From positions 1 through 31,335 of the forward strand of contig JAFLSP010000005.1 in NCBI GenBank assembly GCA_022510885.1: 31,335 nt of DNA, read 5' to 3'. Of the stretch, positions 23,836 to 31,335 are shown piece by piece (within the stretch, counting starts at the first letter, position 1; the number at the start of each line of letters is the position of its first letter). Made by a program: the position numbers and the translations under genes. Source of the stretch: Treponema sp. (GTDB lineage: Bacteria > Spirochaetota > Spirochaetia > Treponematales > Treponemataceae). The notes under the pieces were generated by a model. The model had not been told where the DNA came from, did not search any database, and saw only the letters and a list, made by a program, of their open reading frames with translations.

Positions 23836-24953
23836 AAAAAACGACGGCGGTTATTTGTGTTGCTCTGTCTGCGGCGGTGTCGTTCGCGCTTGCGTCAAAA
23901 AAGCCCGATGACGCGGTACTTGCCTACCGAGTGTTTGAGGAGGCGGTTGTCGCCTTTGACGCGGGCAGTTATGGCAACGCATTGCAATTGGCAAATAAAG
24001 CAAAAGACCGTCGTCGTGCGGAGGCCGAGTACGAGGCGACCGTCCTTGAGAACGCGCTTTCGCCGCGTGCCGTCCGGCGGGTGGGAACGGATTTTCATGA
24101 CGTGCTTGATGTGCTTGGCGAGCGCGATGAATACGAAGCAATTACCATCATCAATGTGTACCTAAAACGTTTCGGGCGTGATTTTTTTTCTAATTCCGTG
24201 GAGCAGATGGTCGCATGGATAAAGGAAAAAGCTGTCTATCCGGAAGCCGACTTTCTGATTGGCAAGATTTATCAGCTGGAAGGCGAATTTGATGTCGCGT
24301 TGGATTTTTATGAGCGCGCGCGTAAGGAATCGTCGTATCTTGACGTTCCCGAAGAGGCGTTCGATATTTTGTATACGATGGCAGACCTTGCCAAGCAGCA
24401 AGGCAAGGATGAAATGTACGAGCAGGCCTTGCTTCTGATTTTGGACAAAGACCCGAATTTCAGGGATGACGTGCTTCAGACGGCGTTGGTGCGAACCGTT
24501 GATTCTAATACAGAGAAGCATCTGGAGCGTTTTTTCCGGCTGTTCCGTTTTTTGCCGCATCATTCGCTGCGGGCATTGTATGAGCTGGGGAATATCTATG
24601 AGCGGAACGGTGAGTCGGAGCGCGCGCTCAAGTGTGCCGCCCTTGGCACCGTGGAGGCGTTTACGCATATTCTCGGTTCGCTTGACGAACGCGACGCCAG
24701 TTTTTCCTACACTGACTATGGTTCATTCCTGCGGCAAGCGGCACGCTACGCGGATGTGGTGGACTGGGGCAGTCGCATGCACGTGTGGGATTTGATGTTC
24801 CAGTTTGCTGACCGTGCCGCAGCCCGCGGAAACACTGTTTTCGCAAGAGCGATGTACACCGTCATGGCAGAAAATATGCCTGATGCATACTGGCGGGCAG
24901 AGGCAGAAAACCGTCTGCGTCCCCTCCTAGTAGTGCAAACCGATGCCGACTGA
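23832..24953 (+). CDS. Secreted TPR-like repeat protein, function unknown
   Basis: 373 residues. ATG at 23832 overlaps the ispG stop (ATGA). The N-terminus MKKTTAVICVALSAAVSFALA is a clear signal peptide, with cleavage likely near residue 21; there is no lipobox cysteine. The rest is helical, with several 34-residue-like units: a Y-x-A/V-F-E-x-A-V-x-A-F-x-A-G-x-Y-x-N-A-L motif at about 34-56, ADFLIGKIYQLEGEFDVALDFYERA around 140-165, and ALYELGNIYERNGESERALKC around 250-270. These fit tetratricopeptide repeats, so a periplasmic scaffold role is plausible. A hypothetical protein follows ispG in other treponemes too. The last 27 bases overlap the convergent outer-membrane gene. Confidence 0.8.
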   Translation: MKKTTAVICVALSAAVSFALASKKPDDAVLAYRVFEEAVVAFDAGSYGNALQLANKAKDRRRAEAEYEATVLENALSPRAVRRVGTDFHDVLDVLGERDEYEAITIINVYLKRFGRDFFSNSVEQMVAWIKEKAVYPEADFLIGKIYQLEGEFDVALDFYERARKESSYLDVPEEAFDILYTMADLAKQQGKDEMYEQALLLILDKDPNFRDDVLQTALVRTVDSNTEKHLERFFRLFRFLPHHSLRALYELGNIYERNGESERALKCAALGTVEAFTHILGSLDERDASFSYTDYGSFLRQAARYADVVDWGSRMHVWDLMFQFADRAAARGNTVFARAMYTVMAENMPDAYWRAEAENRLRPLLVVQTDAD

Positions 24954-26492
24954 CAGTTCGTAGGCAGACCCCTGCCGCCAGCTGTCGTCAATCAGTTTGG
25001 GAACGGCTTTTTTGAGGATTTTTCTTCCAATATCAACGCCGAAACTCGCCCGGATTACAAGGCTTCGCCATTTTTCGGGAAAGACAAGCACCTCAAGACC
25101 GCCGGTGTAAAATCCGTCCTGTATGCTGAGCAGTCGTCCTGTTGCGGCATTCTTGGTGAGCGCAAAGTCAACGAACGGCGAAAGTTGCAGCTCAAAATCG
25201 AGAAATCGCATGAAACGAAGCGCACGTGTAATACCCGCGTCTTCTCCGAACAATGCGACGAACCAGTCATCCCAGTGCGTCGTCACGATGTGAATCGGAA
25301 TATCGATATTTCCCACGAATGCTACGGGAACGTCTGCGGCTTTTTTTGTGCTGATTTTCGGGTTTTTGCTATGATACTTTGTGTTATCGCGAATGCCGCG
25401 AAGAAGCCCTCCGATTTCCTCGTTGCCGTTGTGCATGATAAGGCCGTACAGTCGTCCTGCTATACCGACCCGCGAGAACGACTTGTAGCCCATGACCTCC
25501 GCCCATACTTTCGGGATGTATGCCTCACGCTGAAAATTATAGCCGATTGATTGTCCCAGTTCTACAGAAAGACCATTCCTAAAGTTGCCAATCCAGTCCA
25601 CACGGGATGTGGCGACGCGGTGTGCGATGGTAAGCAGCGGACTGCTTAGGTCGTCGTTTTCTATGTTGATACCGTTTTTGTCCCAGTTCTGCTCGTATGA
25701 GACTGAGGGTGTCCAGGTCACTTTCCCCCACCCATCGATGCGGGCGACCGTAACTGGCAGTGAGAGCGATGCGGCTTCCGTGAAATACAGTTCATCGTCA
25801 TACTCTGCGTAGTCAACATCGCGCGCGACAGACTGCGTGAGCGACAGGCAAACGGAGAACCAGTCAAACGGCAGCTCGAATGACAGACCTGTGGACACGC
25901 CGAATTCCGGTTTTGATGAGCCGAACGTGTACTTGATGCCAAAAACGTTGTCCCATGATGATTTGAACGGGCCGAGTTTGAATGGATAGTCGTAGGAAAA
26001 ATTCAGTCCAATGGCGTAATCATGCTTTTCGGAGTCGTCTTCGTCATTTTCTATGGCGAAATTCACGTCAAAATCCATAACGCTCATCGTGCCGAGGAAA
26101 TTCATGTCATTCATCCTGAGCTTAAGGATGAAACCGTCGTTTGAGTCGTATTTCGGATAGGGGAAGATAATGAAGTTGCGCGTGTCTTTGGTGACGACAC
26201 GGAGGGAGACGGGAATCATGCCCTCTGCGTCCCTGTCGCCGTAGATGGCATCGACCGCTGCGGACTCAAATTCCCGTCGGTTCTCGAACTGTTGTTGCAA
26301 GTCCTGCACGTAACGTTGTAATTCGTCATACGAGCCGAACACGCGCGCCGTGTCAATATCGACGGCATTCTGTATGGCGTATTCCCTCGTTATGCCCGTG
26401 ATGTCGTAGGCGACGTCAGCGATGCGGTATGTCTCTGCCCGTGCCGTCGCAAGCAGGCAGAGCAGGGGCATGACTAAAGATGTGCGCCTCAT
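24927..26492 (-). CDS. Outer-membrane beta-barrel, short Omp85-like protein with one POTRA-like domain
   Basis: 521 residues from the ATG at 26492, which shares one base with the stop of the upstream gene. AAGGGGAAAGG precedes it, and it opens with a signal peptide (MRRTSLVMPLLCLLATARA). Residues ~20-105 look like a single POTRA domain: a YRIADVAYDITG strand, a helical ELQRYVQDLQQQFENRREFE segment, then PVSLRVV. Residues ~106-521 are amphipathic strands ending in GIGLHY, a C-terminal aromatic as in outer-membrane barrels. IGGLLRGIRDN (360-370), with LRGIRD at 364-369, resembles the RGF/Y motif in loop 6 of Omp85 proteins, and VGNIDIPIHI fits the following strand. It may insert or export surface material. 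Family assignment is by pattern only; a generic treponemal porin-like protein is the alternative. Confidence 0.72.
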   Translation of the reverse strand: MRRTSLVMPLLCLLATARAETYRIADVAYDITGITREYAIQNAVDIDTARVFGSYDELQRYVQDLQQQFENRREFESAAVDAIYGDRDAEGMIPVSLRVVTKDTRNFIIFPYPKYDSNDGFILKLRMNDMNFLGTMSVMDFDVNFAIENDEDDSEKHDYAIGLNFSYDYPFKLGPFKSSWDNVFGIKYTFGSSKPEFGVSTGLSFELPFDWFSVCLSLTQSVARDVDYAEYDDELYFTEAASLSLPVTVARIDGWGKVTWTPSVSYEQNWDKNGINIENDDLSSPLLTIAHRVATSRVDWIGNFRNGLSVELGQSIGYNFQREAYIPKVWAEVMGYKSFSRVGIAGRLYGLIMHNGNEEIGGLLRGIRDNTKYHSKNPKISTKKAADVPVAFVGNIDIPIHIVTTHWDDWFVALFGEDAGITRALRFMRFLDFELQLSPFVDFALTKNAATGRLLSIQDGFYTGGLEVLVFPEKWRSLVIRASFGVDIGRKILKKAVPKLIDDSWRQGSAYELSVGIGLHY

Positions 26493-27916
26493 CAGTACGC
26501 GCCTTTCCCCTTGAGGACAACGTGAATCGTTTTGATGATTATCCACAGGTCAAGCCAGACCGACCAGTTTTGTATGTAGTAGGAATCGAGCATGATGCGG
26601 TCTTCGTAGCCCGTGTCCGAGCGACCGGAAATCTGCCACATCCCGCTCAGACCTGGACGCACGGAGAGGACGATGCGCGACTTGTCGCCGTATCTGGTAA
26701 GCTCCGGCTCCGTGACTGGGCGAGGACCAATGAAGCTCATCTCACCGGTCAAGATATTGAAGAACTGTGGAATCTCGTCGATGCTAGTCTTGCGCAGGAA
26801 CCTGCCGACTTTGGTGATGCGCGGGTCGTCCGTGAGCTTGCGGTCCTTTTCCCATTCTGCGCGCATCTTCGGGTTTTCCGCGAGGATGCGTTCTAGTTGC
26901 TTGTCCGCATCAATGACCATCGAGCGGAATTTCCAGCATTTGAACGGTCGCCCGTTTTTGCCGATGCGCCCATGCCCGTAGAAGACAGGCCCGGGACTGG
27001 TTGCCTTGATGGCGAGTGCGACGACAAGCGTCAGCGGGATGGTGAGGGGCGCGGACAGAATGACGAGGGTCACATCAACGAAGCGCTTGAGGAATCGGGC
27101 GGCATTCTTGGTCAGGTTGTGCGTCGAGGAGAAGCCGAGGATGCCGCCGAAGTCCCGCACGGACGTGGTAATCGTCGTGTTGTCACGGCGGCGCGGGAAG
27201 GTGATGGTGTAGCGGTAGTGCATGTCGATGTCCGTCGTGTCTCGTGCGTAGCCGCTGACGATGGCGACCTTTATGCCCGTTTGCCTGACGAATTCCATTG
27301 TTTCTTCAGCTGACGGGAGAACGGGAACGCCCGAGAACGTTGACGGCTTTGACGCGCTGCTATCGATGATGAGCGCGGGGCGGTAGCCGAGGTCAGGGCG
27401 TTCCTGAAGTCGCGTGATGATAAAATTGCCGCTATCGCCGTTTACATAGACAACGGCGGGTACGCCGAACCACTGCCTGTGCGCAAGGAAATGACGCACT
27501 GCCTCCCTGCCAACGGGAAGCGCGAGTGAGGCGATGGGCGTGGCGAGCAGGAATGCGACGACGAGCGGCACTTTGTCGTCCACCTCCTCTACGGTGATGG
27601 ACAGGGCGATGCCCGCGAATACGAAGAACACGCAGATAGAGAATTTCTTGATTTCTTCACCCGGTGGCATTGAGATACCCGGATACAGCCCTGCCACGTA
27701 GAATACCGCGAGTGTCGGGGGCAGGTACACGGCATACTCCACGAACGAGCGAAAATTTATCCAATGATGGTTGATGAAATTAATGATAAAAAAGCTTGCT
27801 CCGATAGAAAGCATGACAAACAGCGCGTCGGAAAACATCAGCGACACGCCCGACGCGAACGAACTTGTTCTGTAGCGTTTCTGACGAAAAACGTCCTTCA
27901 AATCCTGCTCTGCCAT
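26492..27916 (-). CDS. WbaP-type polyprenyl-phosphate phosphoglycosyltransferase
   Basis: 474 residues from the ATG at 27916, with AGGAGA correctly spaced; the longer frame to 27970 adds a cysteine-rich tail without membrane character. It transfers a sugar phosphate from a nucleotide sugar onto undecaprenyl phosphate to start glycan synthesis. About four N-terminal transmembrane helices (25-135) are followed by a CoA-binding-like domain (150-260) and a membrane-associated helix (280-305). The catalytic domain has KFRSM at 329-333, DEIPQ at 380-384 and GPRPV at 397-401, all family hallmarks. The sugar (galactose, glucose or other) cannot be told from sequence alone. The gene is 81 bp downstream of the glycosyltransferases. 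Confidence 0.93.
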   Translation of the reverse strand: MAEQDLKDVFRQKRYRTSSFASGVSLMFSDALFVMLSIGASFFIINFINHHWINFRSFVEYAVYLPPTLAVFYVAGLYPGISMPPGEEIKKFSICVFFVFAGIALSITVEEVDDKVPLVVAFLLATPIASLALPVGREAVRHFLAHRQWFGVPAVVYVNGDSGNFIITRLQERPDLGYRPALIIDSSASKPSTFSGVPVLPSAEETMEFVRQTGIKVAIVSGYARDTTDIDMHYRYTITFPRRRDNTTITTSVRDFGGILGFSSTHNLTKNAARFLKRFVDVTLVILSAPLTIPLTLVVALAIKATSPGPVFYGHGRIGKNGRPFKCWKFRSMVIDADKQLERILAENPKMRAEWEKDRKLTDDPRITKVGRFLRKTSIDEIPQFFNILTGEMSFIGPRPVTEPELTRYGDKSRIVLSVRPGLSGMWQISGRSDTGYEDRIMLDSYYIQNWSVWLDLWIIIKTIHVVLKGKGAY

Positions 27917-27929
27917 GACGATTTCTCCT

Positions 27930-27958
27930 ATTGTAGAACAATGCGGGCAGATTGTCCA
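27930..27958 (-). promoter_or_regulatory. Candidate promoter for the phosphoglycosyltransferase gene
   Basis: On the minus strand TGGACA (27953-27958, 5 of 6) and TACAAT (27930-27935, 5 of 6) are separated by 17 bp in the 81-bp gap. The -10 box directly abuts the ribosome binding site, so the start would leave a leader of only about 7 nt lacking that site. Either the transcript is nearly leaderless or the match is fortuitous. Confidence 0.3.
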
Positions 27959-27997
27959 TAGTCCTTGCAATCATTACGTGTGCATCCACGTCCTGCG

Positions 27998-29050
27998 TCA
28001 CAGCGCGTCTTGAATGCAACGCAGAATGCGCTCTGCGGATTTCTCGTATGAGTATACGTCGGGAACGACAACGTGGCGTGCCGGCTCACGGAACGCGACA
28101 AGCAGTTTCTCGGCAAGGTCATTCGCGTTGTCTGCGGTAAAGTAAGTGACGGGAAAGTTGCGGTAGATTTCCCTGAACACGGGGATATCGGAGACTATCG
28201 CGGGTGTCCCGACAGTCATCGCCTCAAGCGGCGGCATCCCGAATCCCTCGTAGCGCGACGGCTGCACGAGTACTCGCGCCTGTGCGTATAGCAGTTTGAG
28301 TTGTTCATCGCTGATTTTTCCCGTGAACGTGATGCCCCGCTCCGCCGCATTTGCCAGGAATCGGACGGTTTTTGTATCGCCTGTACGGAAATGCTCTGCA
28401 TTACCGACAATCGTGAGCGTGGCAGAAAGCCCCTGGGCGCGGGCGCGGCCGAAGGCGGCAAGCAGCGTGTCAAGCCCTTTGTGTCGCTTGATATTGCCTA
28501 CGAACAGTATCGTGTCGGTCTTTGCGATAGGGACGGGCAGCGGCTCGTGCAGGTAGGCGGGGGCGGCGTTGTAGGTGACGACAACTGGCGTATTGCAGCG
28601 CAACTTCGCACGAATACGCGAGCGGGAGAATTCTGAGACGGTGAATACCGTCCGTGAGCGGTTGATTGCGTGCTGGTAGAACCAATGCCGCGCGAATCGG
28701 CCGAGTGCGGAAGTCAGGCCGTGAACGTCCAAGAACACAATGTCATGGATGGTCGAAAAAATCGGCACGCGAATACCGCCTGGAATATTGCAGTACGGCG
28801 TGAAATAGGCATCACATCCGTTGATGCGTTGCGCAATGGTGCGTGGAAAGTGAGACAACTCCATAAGCGAGAATGGTCTGACCGTACACTCGCACCATTC
28901 GGCATTCGGGTGGGAACTGAAAGAAGCGCATTGCTCACTGCTTGCGAGCAGCAGGCAGTGGTGTTCGGCGAGAAAAGTGGGAAGCAAGCCGCAAAGATAC
29001 GAGCCGATGCCGCCCGAGCCAATCATGCGGCAGTCAATGGCGAGTTTCAC
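27998..29050 (-). CDS. Glycosyltransferase family 4 protein
   Basis: 350 residues, GT-B fold. It opens with MKLAIDCRMIGSGGIGSYLCGL, the glycine-rich N-terminal loop of GT4 enzymes. The nucleotide-sugar domain has ILFVGNIKRHKGLDTLLAAF (about 181-200) and the E-x7-E motif in YEGFGMPPLEA (Glu268 and Glu276). Retaining sugar transfer from a nucleotide donor onto a lipid-linked glycan is expected; donor and acceptor are unknown. Start GTG at 29050 overlaps the upstream gene's stop by 4 bp (GTGA), indicating coupled translation. Confidence 0.9.
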   Translation of the reverse strand: MKLAIDCRMIGSGGIGSYLCGLLPTFLAEHHCLLLASSEQCASFSSHPNAEWCECTVRPFSLMELSHFPRTIAQRINGCDAYFTPYCNIPGGIRVPIFSTIHDIVFLDVHGLTSALGRFARHWFYQHAINRSRTVFTVSEFSRSRIRAKLRCNTPVVVTYNAAPAYLHEPLPVPIAKTDTILFVGNIKRHKGLDTLLAAFGRARAQGLSATLTIVGNAEHFRTGDTKTVRFLANAAERGITFTGKISDEQLKLLYAQARVLVQPSRYEGFGMPPLEAMTVGTPAIVSDIPVFREIYRNFPVTYFTADNANDLAEKLLVAFREPARHVVVPDVYSYEKSAERILRCIQDAL

Positions 29051-30165
29051 CGTGTTCCCGCCACGCGCTTTTGCGTCTCTTCAATGGCTGCTTGCAGTTC
29101 ACGGCGGAAGCGCGCGGCAGAAAACTGCTGCGCGTGGGCGGCGATGTCCTGTGCGACGAACGCGCCGTCCTGTTCTAGTTGTTCAAACCGCAGGAGTGCG
29201 CTTGTTAGCGACTCGGTCGTCTGCGCATCAAAGAACACGCCCGTCTTGCCGTCGATGACGGTTTCCCGTGCGCCGCCCGCTCCGTAAGCGACCACGGGCC
29301 TGCCGCAGGCCTGCGCCTCCACCGGGATGATGCCGAAGTCCTCCTCCGCGCAGAAAATAAGTGCGCGGCAGCGTTGCAGATAGTTTGCCACCTCGTCATC
29401 GCTGATTCTGCCCGTGAACGTGATACCGTCGTAACGTGCGGCAATCGTTTTTAGCTCCTTTCCTTGCTTTCCCGCGCCGATGACGACGAGTTTCCTGCCC
29501 AACTCTCCGCAGGCAGTAATGGCGAGGTCGAGCCGCTTGTATGGCACGAAGCGACTGAACGCCACGTAGAAATCGTCAGCGGGTCTGCCGTTCGGCGCAA
29601 GCCGCTCTACATCCACGGGCGGATGGATGACCTGCGCGTCTCGGTTCCAGAATTTTTGTATCCGGCGCGCGATGTATCGCGAATTCGCCACGACAGTGTC
29701 AATCCGTTGGCTCGACACATAGTCCCATTGCCGCAGGGCAGGCATTTGGCGGCGCATGAAAAAGCGCGTGAGTACGCCCGATGCACGGTAGTAGCCAAAG
29801 TATGCGTCCCATGCATAGCGCATGGGCGAGTGGATATACGCGAGGTAGGGGGCTGTAGGCGGCGTAATAACACCTTTCGCGCAGGACGACGAACTTGCGA
29901 GTACGAGGTCATAGCCCGAAAAATCGAAAGACTCGAACGCCCTTGGCATCCAGCTGAGCACTTTTGTGTACAATTTCGTAGCGAACGGAATCTTCTGCAT
30001 GAATGAAGCGTGTACTTTTTCTGGGGGAAAATGCGTCGTCATCTTTTTTTTGTCATAAACGAGCGTAAAAATGTCGGCATCGGGGTAGAGCGCGAGCATC
30101 TGCTCGACCACGCGCTCACCGCCGCCGTAAGTCACGAGCCAGTCATGCACAATAGCGACTTTCAT
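29047..30165 (-). CDS. Glycosyltransferase family 4 protein (mannosyltransferase-like)
   Basis: 372 residues. N-terminal KVAIVHDWLVTYGGGERVVEQ (about 2-22) and YIHSPMRYAWDAYFGYYR (about 110-127) are typical of the WbaZ/WbdB-like mannosyltransferase subgroup of GT4. The donor domain has FSRFVPYKRLDLAI (about 203-216), FTGRISDDEV (250-259) and E275-FGIIPVE283, the E-x7-E motif. AGGAGC precedes the ATG, which overlaps the upstream stop (ATGA). The mannose preference is inferred from subgroup resemblance and could be wrong. Confidence 0.9.
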   Translation of the reverse strand: MKVAIVHDWLVTYGGGERVVEQMLALYPDADIFTLVYDKKKMTTHFPPEKVHASFMQKIPFATKLYTKVLSWMPRAFESFDFSGYDLVLASSSSCAKGVITPPTAPYLAYIHSPMRYAWDAYFGYYRASGVLTRFFMRRQMPALRQWDYVSSQRIDTVVANSRYIARRIQKFWNRDAQVIHPPVDVERLAPNGRPADDFYVAFSRFVPYKRLDLAITACGELGRKLVVIGAGKQGKELKTIAARYDGITFTGRISDDEVANYLQRCRALIFCAEEDFGIIPVEAQACGRPVVAYGAGGARETVIDGKTGVFFDAQTTESLTSALLRFEQLEQDGAFVAQDIAAHAQQFSAARFRRELQAAIEETQKRVAGTR

Positions 30166-31244
30166 TGTCCTGCTCCTTGAGTCTCTTTGATGACCTCATA
30201 CAGTTGCTCTGCCGCGTGTTGGTATGTATAGCGTGCGAGAACCTCGTTGGGCGAGGCGACTGGCTCAGCAATCAGCGCGCGTAAGTCGCAGTTGGTGTCG
30301 TATGCATCAATGTAATGCACCGTATCCCCGTAGATTTCACTGAGGCTTGTCCCGCGTGCACAGACAACCGCCGCACCGGTGGAAAGTGCCTCAAGCGGAG
30401 GAATGCCGAATCCCTCGTAATATGACGGAAAGATGAACGCTGCGCACCGATGCATCAACGCTTTTACTTCGCTGTCGGACACGTAGCCGAGTAGAGCGAC
30501 ATTGTTGAGTGACTGAAGTGCTTTCAACTCAGGCGGAACAAGACCTCTGATTGCCTTTCCGCTCACGGCGAACGTCTCCTCTGGATGTCGTTCGGCATAA
30601 GAAACAATCCATGCGAGGTTCTTGCGTCTGCTGAGCGAGCCGAGCGTGAAAAAATACGCACCATCTTTTAGTTGCGGAAAGCGTGAGAAAATGCTGTCAT
30701 CTGCCTGTATGGAGTCAAAATGCTCCCATCCGTTCCCAATGACGCGAATGCGTGATTCTGGCACATGATATGCCCTCATGATGCGTCGCTTGCTGAATGC
30801 AGAGACGGTGATAAGTGCTTGCGCATTTCGGGCGATGTTGCGATAGTGCAGTTTGCTGTAGATGCGGACAAGCCGGTCTCGGTATGTTACAAAATCCTGC
30901 GGGCAGTCCTGCGCATAAATATCATGCAAGAATGCAATACCACAGTGCCTTCCGAGCGGTGCGGTATTGGAGAAGGACAACGCGGTTGCATGCATTTTCT
31001 GACACATAAACGCAAACGTTCCCATGTCCCAAAGCGGAAAGGCATGGATTGCCTGTTCTGAGCGTACAACTTGGATATTCGTGTATGCAGGCATAGTATG
31101 GGCATTTGCGGGTACGAGTAACGCGATTCCGTCGTCGGCAGAAGACAACCTATCAAGCCGTTCACAGACTTCCCATGCGAACCGTTCAATGCCCGTTAAG
31201 CTACGGCAGAGAAAATTTCCGTTGATAAGTATTCGCGCGCGCAT
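30162..31244 (-). CDS. Glycosyltransferase family 4 protein
   Basis: 360 residues from the ATG at 31244, giving MRARILINGNFLCRSLTGIERFAWEV, which matches the ING-x-F/L-x4-TGI/V-x-R start of this GT4 group. Alternative in-frame starts are ATG 31253 and GTG 31268; none has a good ribosome binding site, so the start is uncertain. It has FFTLGSLSRRKNLAWIV (about 198-214) and the E-x7-E motif in YEGFGIPPLEA (Glu277 and Glu285). G+C is lower than in the flagellar genes. It overlaps the next gene by 4 bp. Confidence 0.88.
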   Translation of the reverse strand: MRARILINGNFLCRSLTGIERFAWEVCERLDRLSSADDGIALLVPANAHTMPAYTNIQVVRSEQAIHAFPLWDMGTFAFMCQKMHATALSFSNTAPLGRHCGIAFLHDIYAQDCPQDFVTYRDRLVRIYSKLHYRNIARNAQALITVSAFSKRRIMRAYHVPESRIRVIGNGWEHFDSIQADDSIFSRFPQLKDGAYFFTLGSLSRRKNLAWIVSYAERHPEETFAVSGKAIRGLVPPELKALQSLNNVALLGYVSDSEVKALMHRCAAFIFPSYYEGFGIPPLEALSTGAAVVCARGTSLSEIYGDTVHYIDAYDTNCDLRALIAEPVASPNEVLARYTYQHAAEQLYEVIKETQGAGQ

Positions 31245-31279
31245 GACAATCATTTCTGTTTGAAGCACAGGTATTTTTG

Positions 31280-31335
31280 CTAGTCCCGCAAGTAAATATC
31301 GCGCGTGTACACCTTGTCTCGCACGTCCGTAAGTT
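31280..31335 (-). CDS. C-terminal end of an upstream gene (partial)
   Basis: A minus-strand frame enters from the right edge and ends with LTDVRDKVYTRDIYLRD followed by TAG at 31282-31280, 35 bp before the ATG at 31244. It reads like a genuine charged protein terminus and fits an operon of glycan genes, but 17 residues are too few to name a family. Other frames here are either open into the next gene or lack such composition, so this choice is tentative. Confidence 0.4.
   Translation of the reverse strand, partial: LTDVRDKVYTRDIYLRD

Overview
The window looks like a chromosomal segment of a spirochaete, most likely Treponema or a close relative. The evidence is gene content and order. There is a flagellar run fliL-fliM-fliY-fliO-fliP-fliQ-fliR-flhB-flhA-flhF-flhG-(membrane protein)-sigma28-DUF342, in which the switch protein FliY carries a C-terminal FliN domain. 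It is followed by the bacterial V-type ATPase cassette E-DUF2764-A-B-D-I-K seen in spirochaetes and chlamydiae. G+C is high in the flagellar and ATPase parts and visibly lower in the last ~7 kb. No tRNA, rRNA, insertion sequence or CRISPR array was seen.

Layout. (1) 1-14930, plus strand: one very tight flagellar/motility operon, with stop-start overlaps at most junctions. It covers the switch (FliM, FliY), the type III export gate (FliO/P/Q/R, FlhB, FlhA), the SRP-like GTPase FlhF and its MinD-like partner FlhG, sigma28, a DUF342 protein with a Jag-N-like head, and three poorly characterised proteins. (2) 14931-15419: a ~490-bp gene-free region. It holds two sigma70-like promoter candidates, a degenerate 23-nt tandem repeat and a hairpin just before the ATPase operon. 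(3) 15420-24953, plus strand: the V-ATPase operon, running with almost no spacing into ispG (non-mevalonate isoprenoid pathway) and a secreted TPR-like protein. (4) 31335-24927, minus strand: a surface-glycan locus with a partial gene, three GT4 glycosyltransferases, a WbaP-type initiating phosphoglycosyltransferase and, overlapping its stop codon, an outer-membrane beta-barrel that looks like a short Omp85 protein. This locus converges on region 3 with a 27-bp overlap of coding ends.

How the genes work together: region 1 builds and regulates periplasmic flagella. Region 3 encodes a rotary ATPase whose membrane ring keeps the residues of the Enterococcus Na+-binding site. Region 4 probably builds a lipid-linked surface glycan. 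The Omp85-like protein may insert or export something related to that glycan, but this is inference. The observations most worth following up are the 23-nt repeat array, the Omp85-like protein in the glycan operon, the degenerate CheC-type site in FliY, and the internal promoter candidate in an AT-rich patch at the end of flhB.
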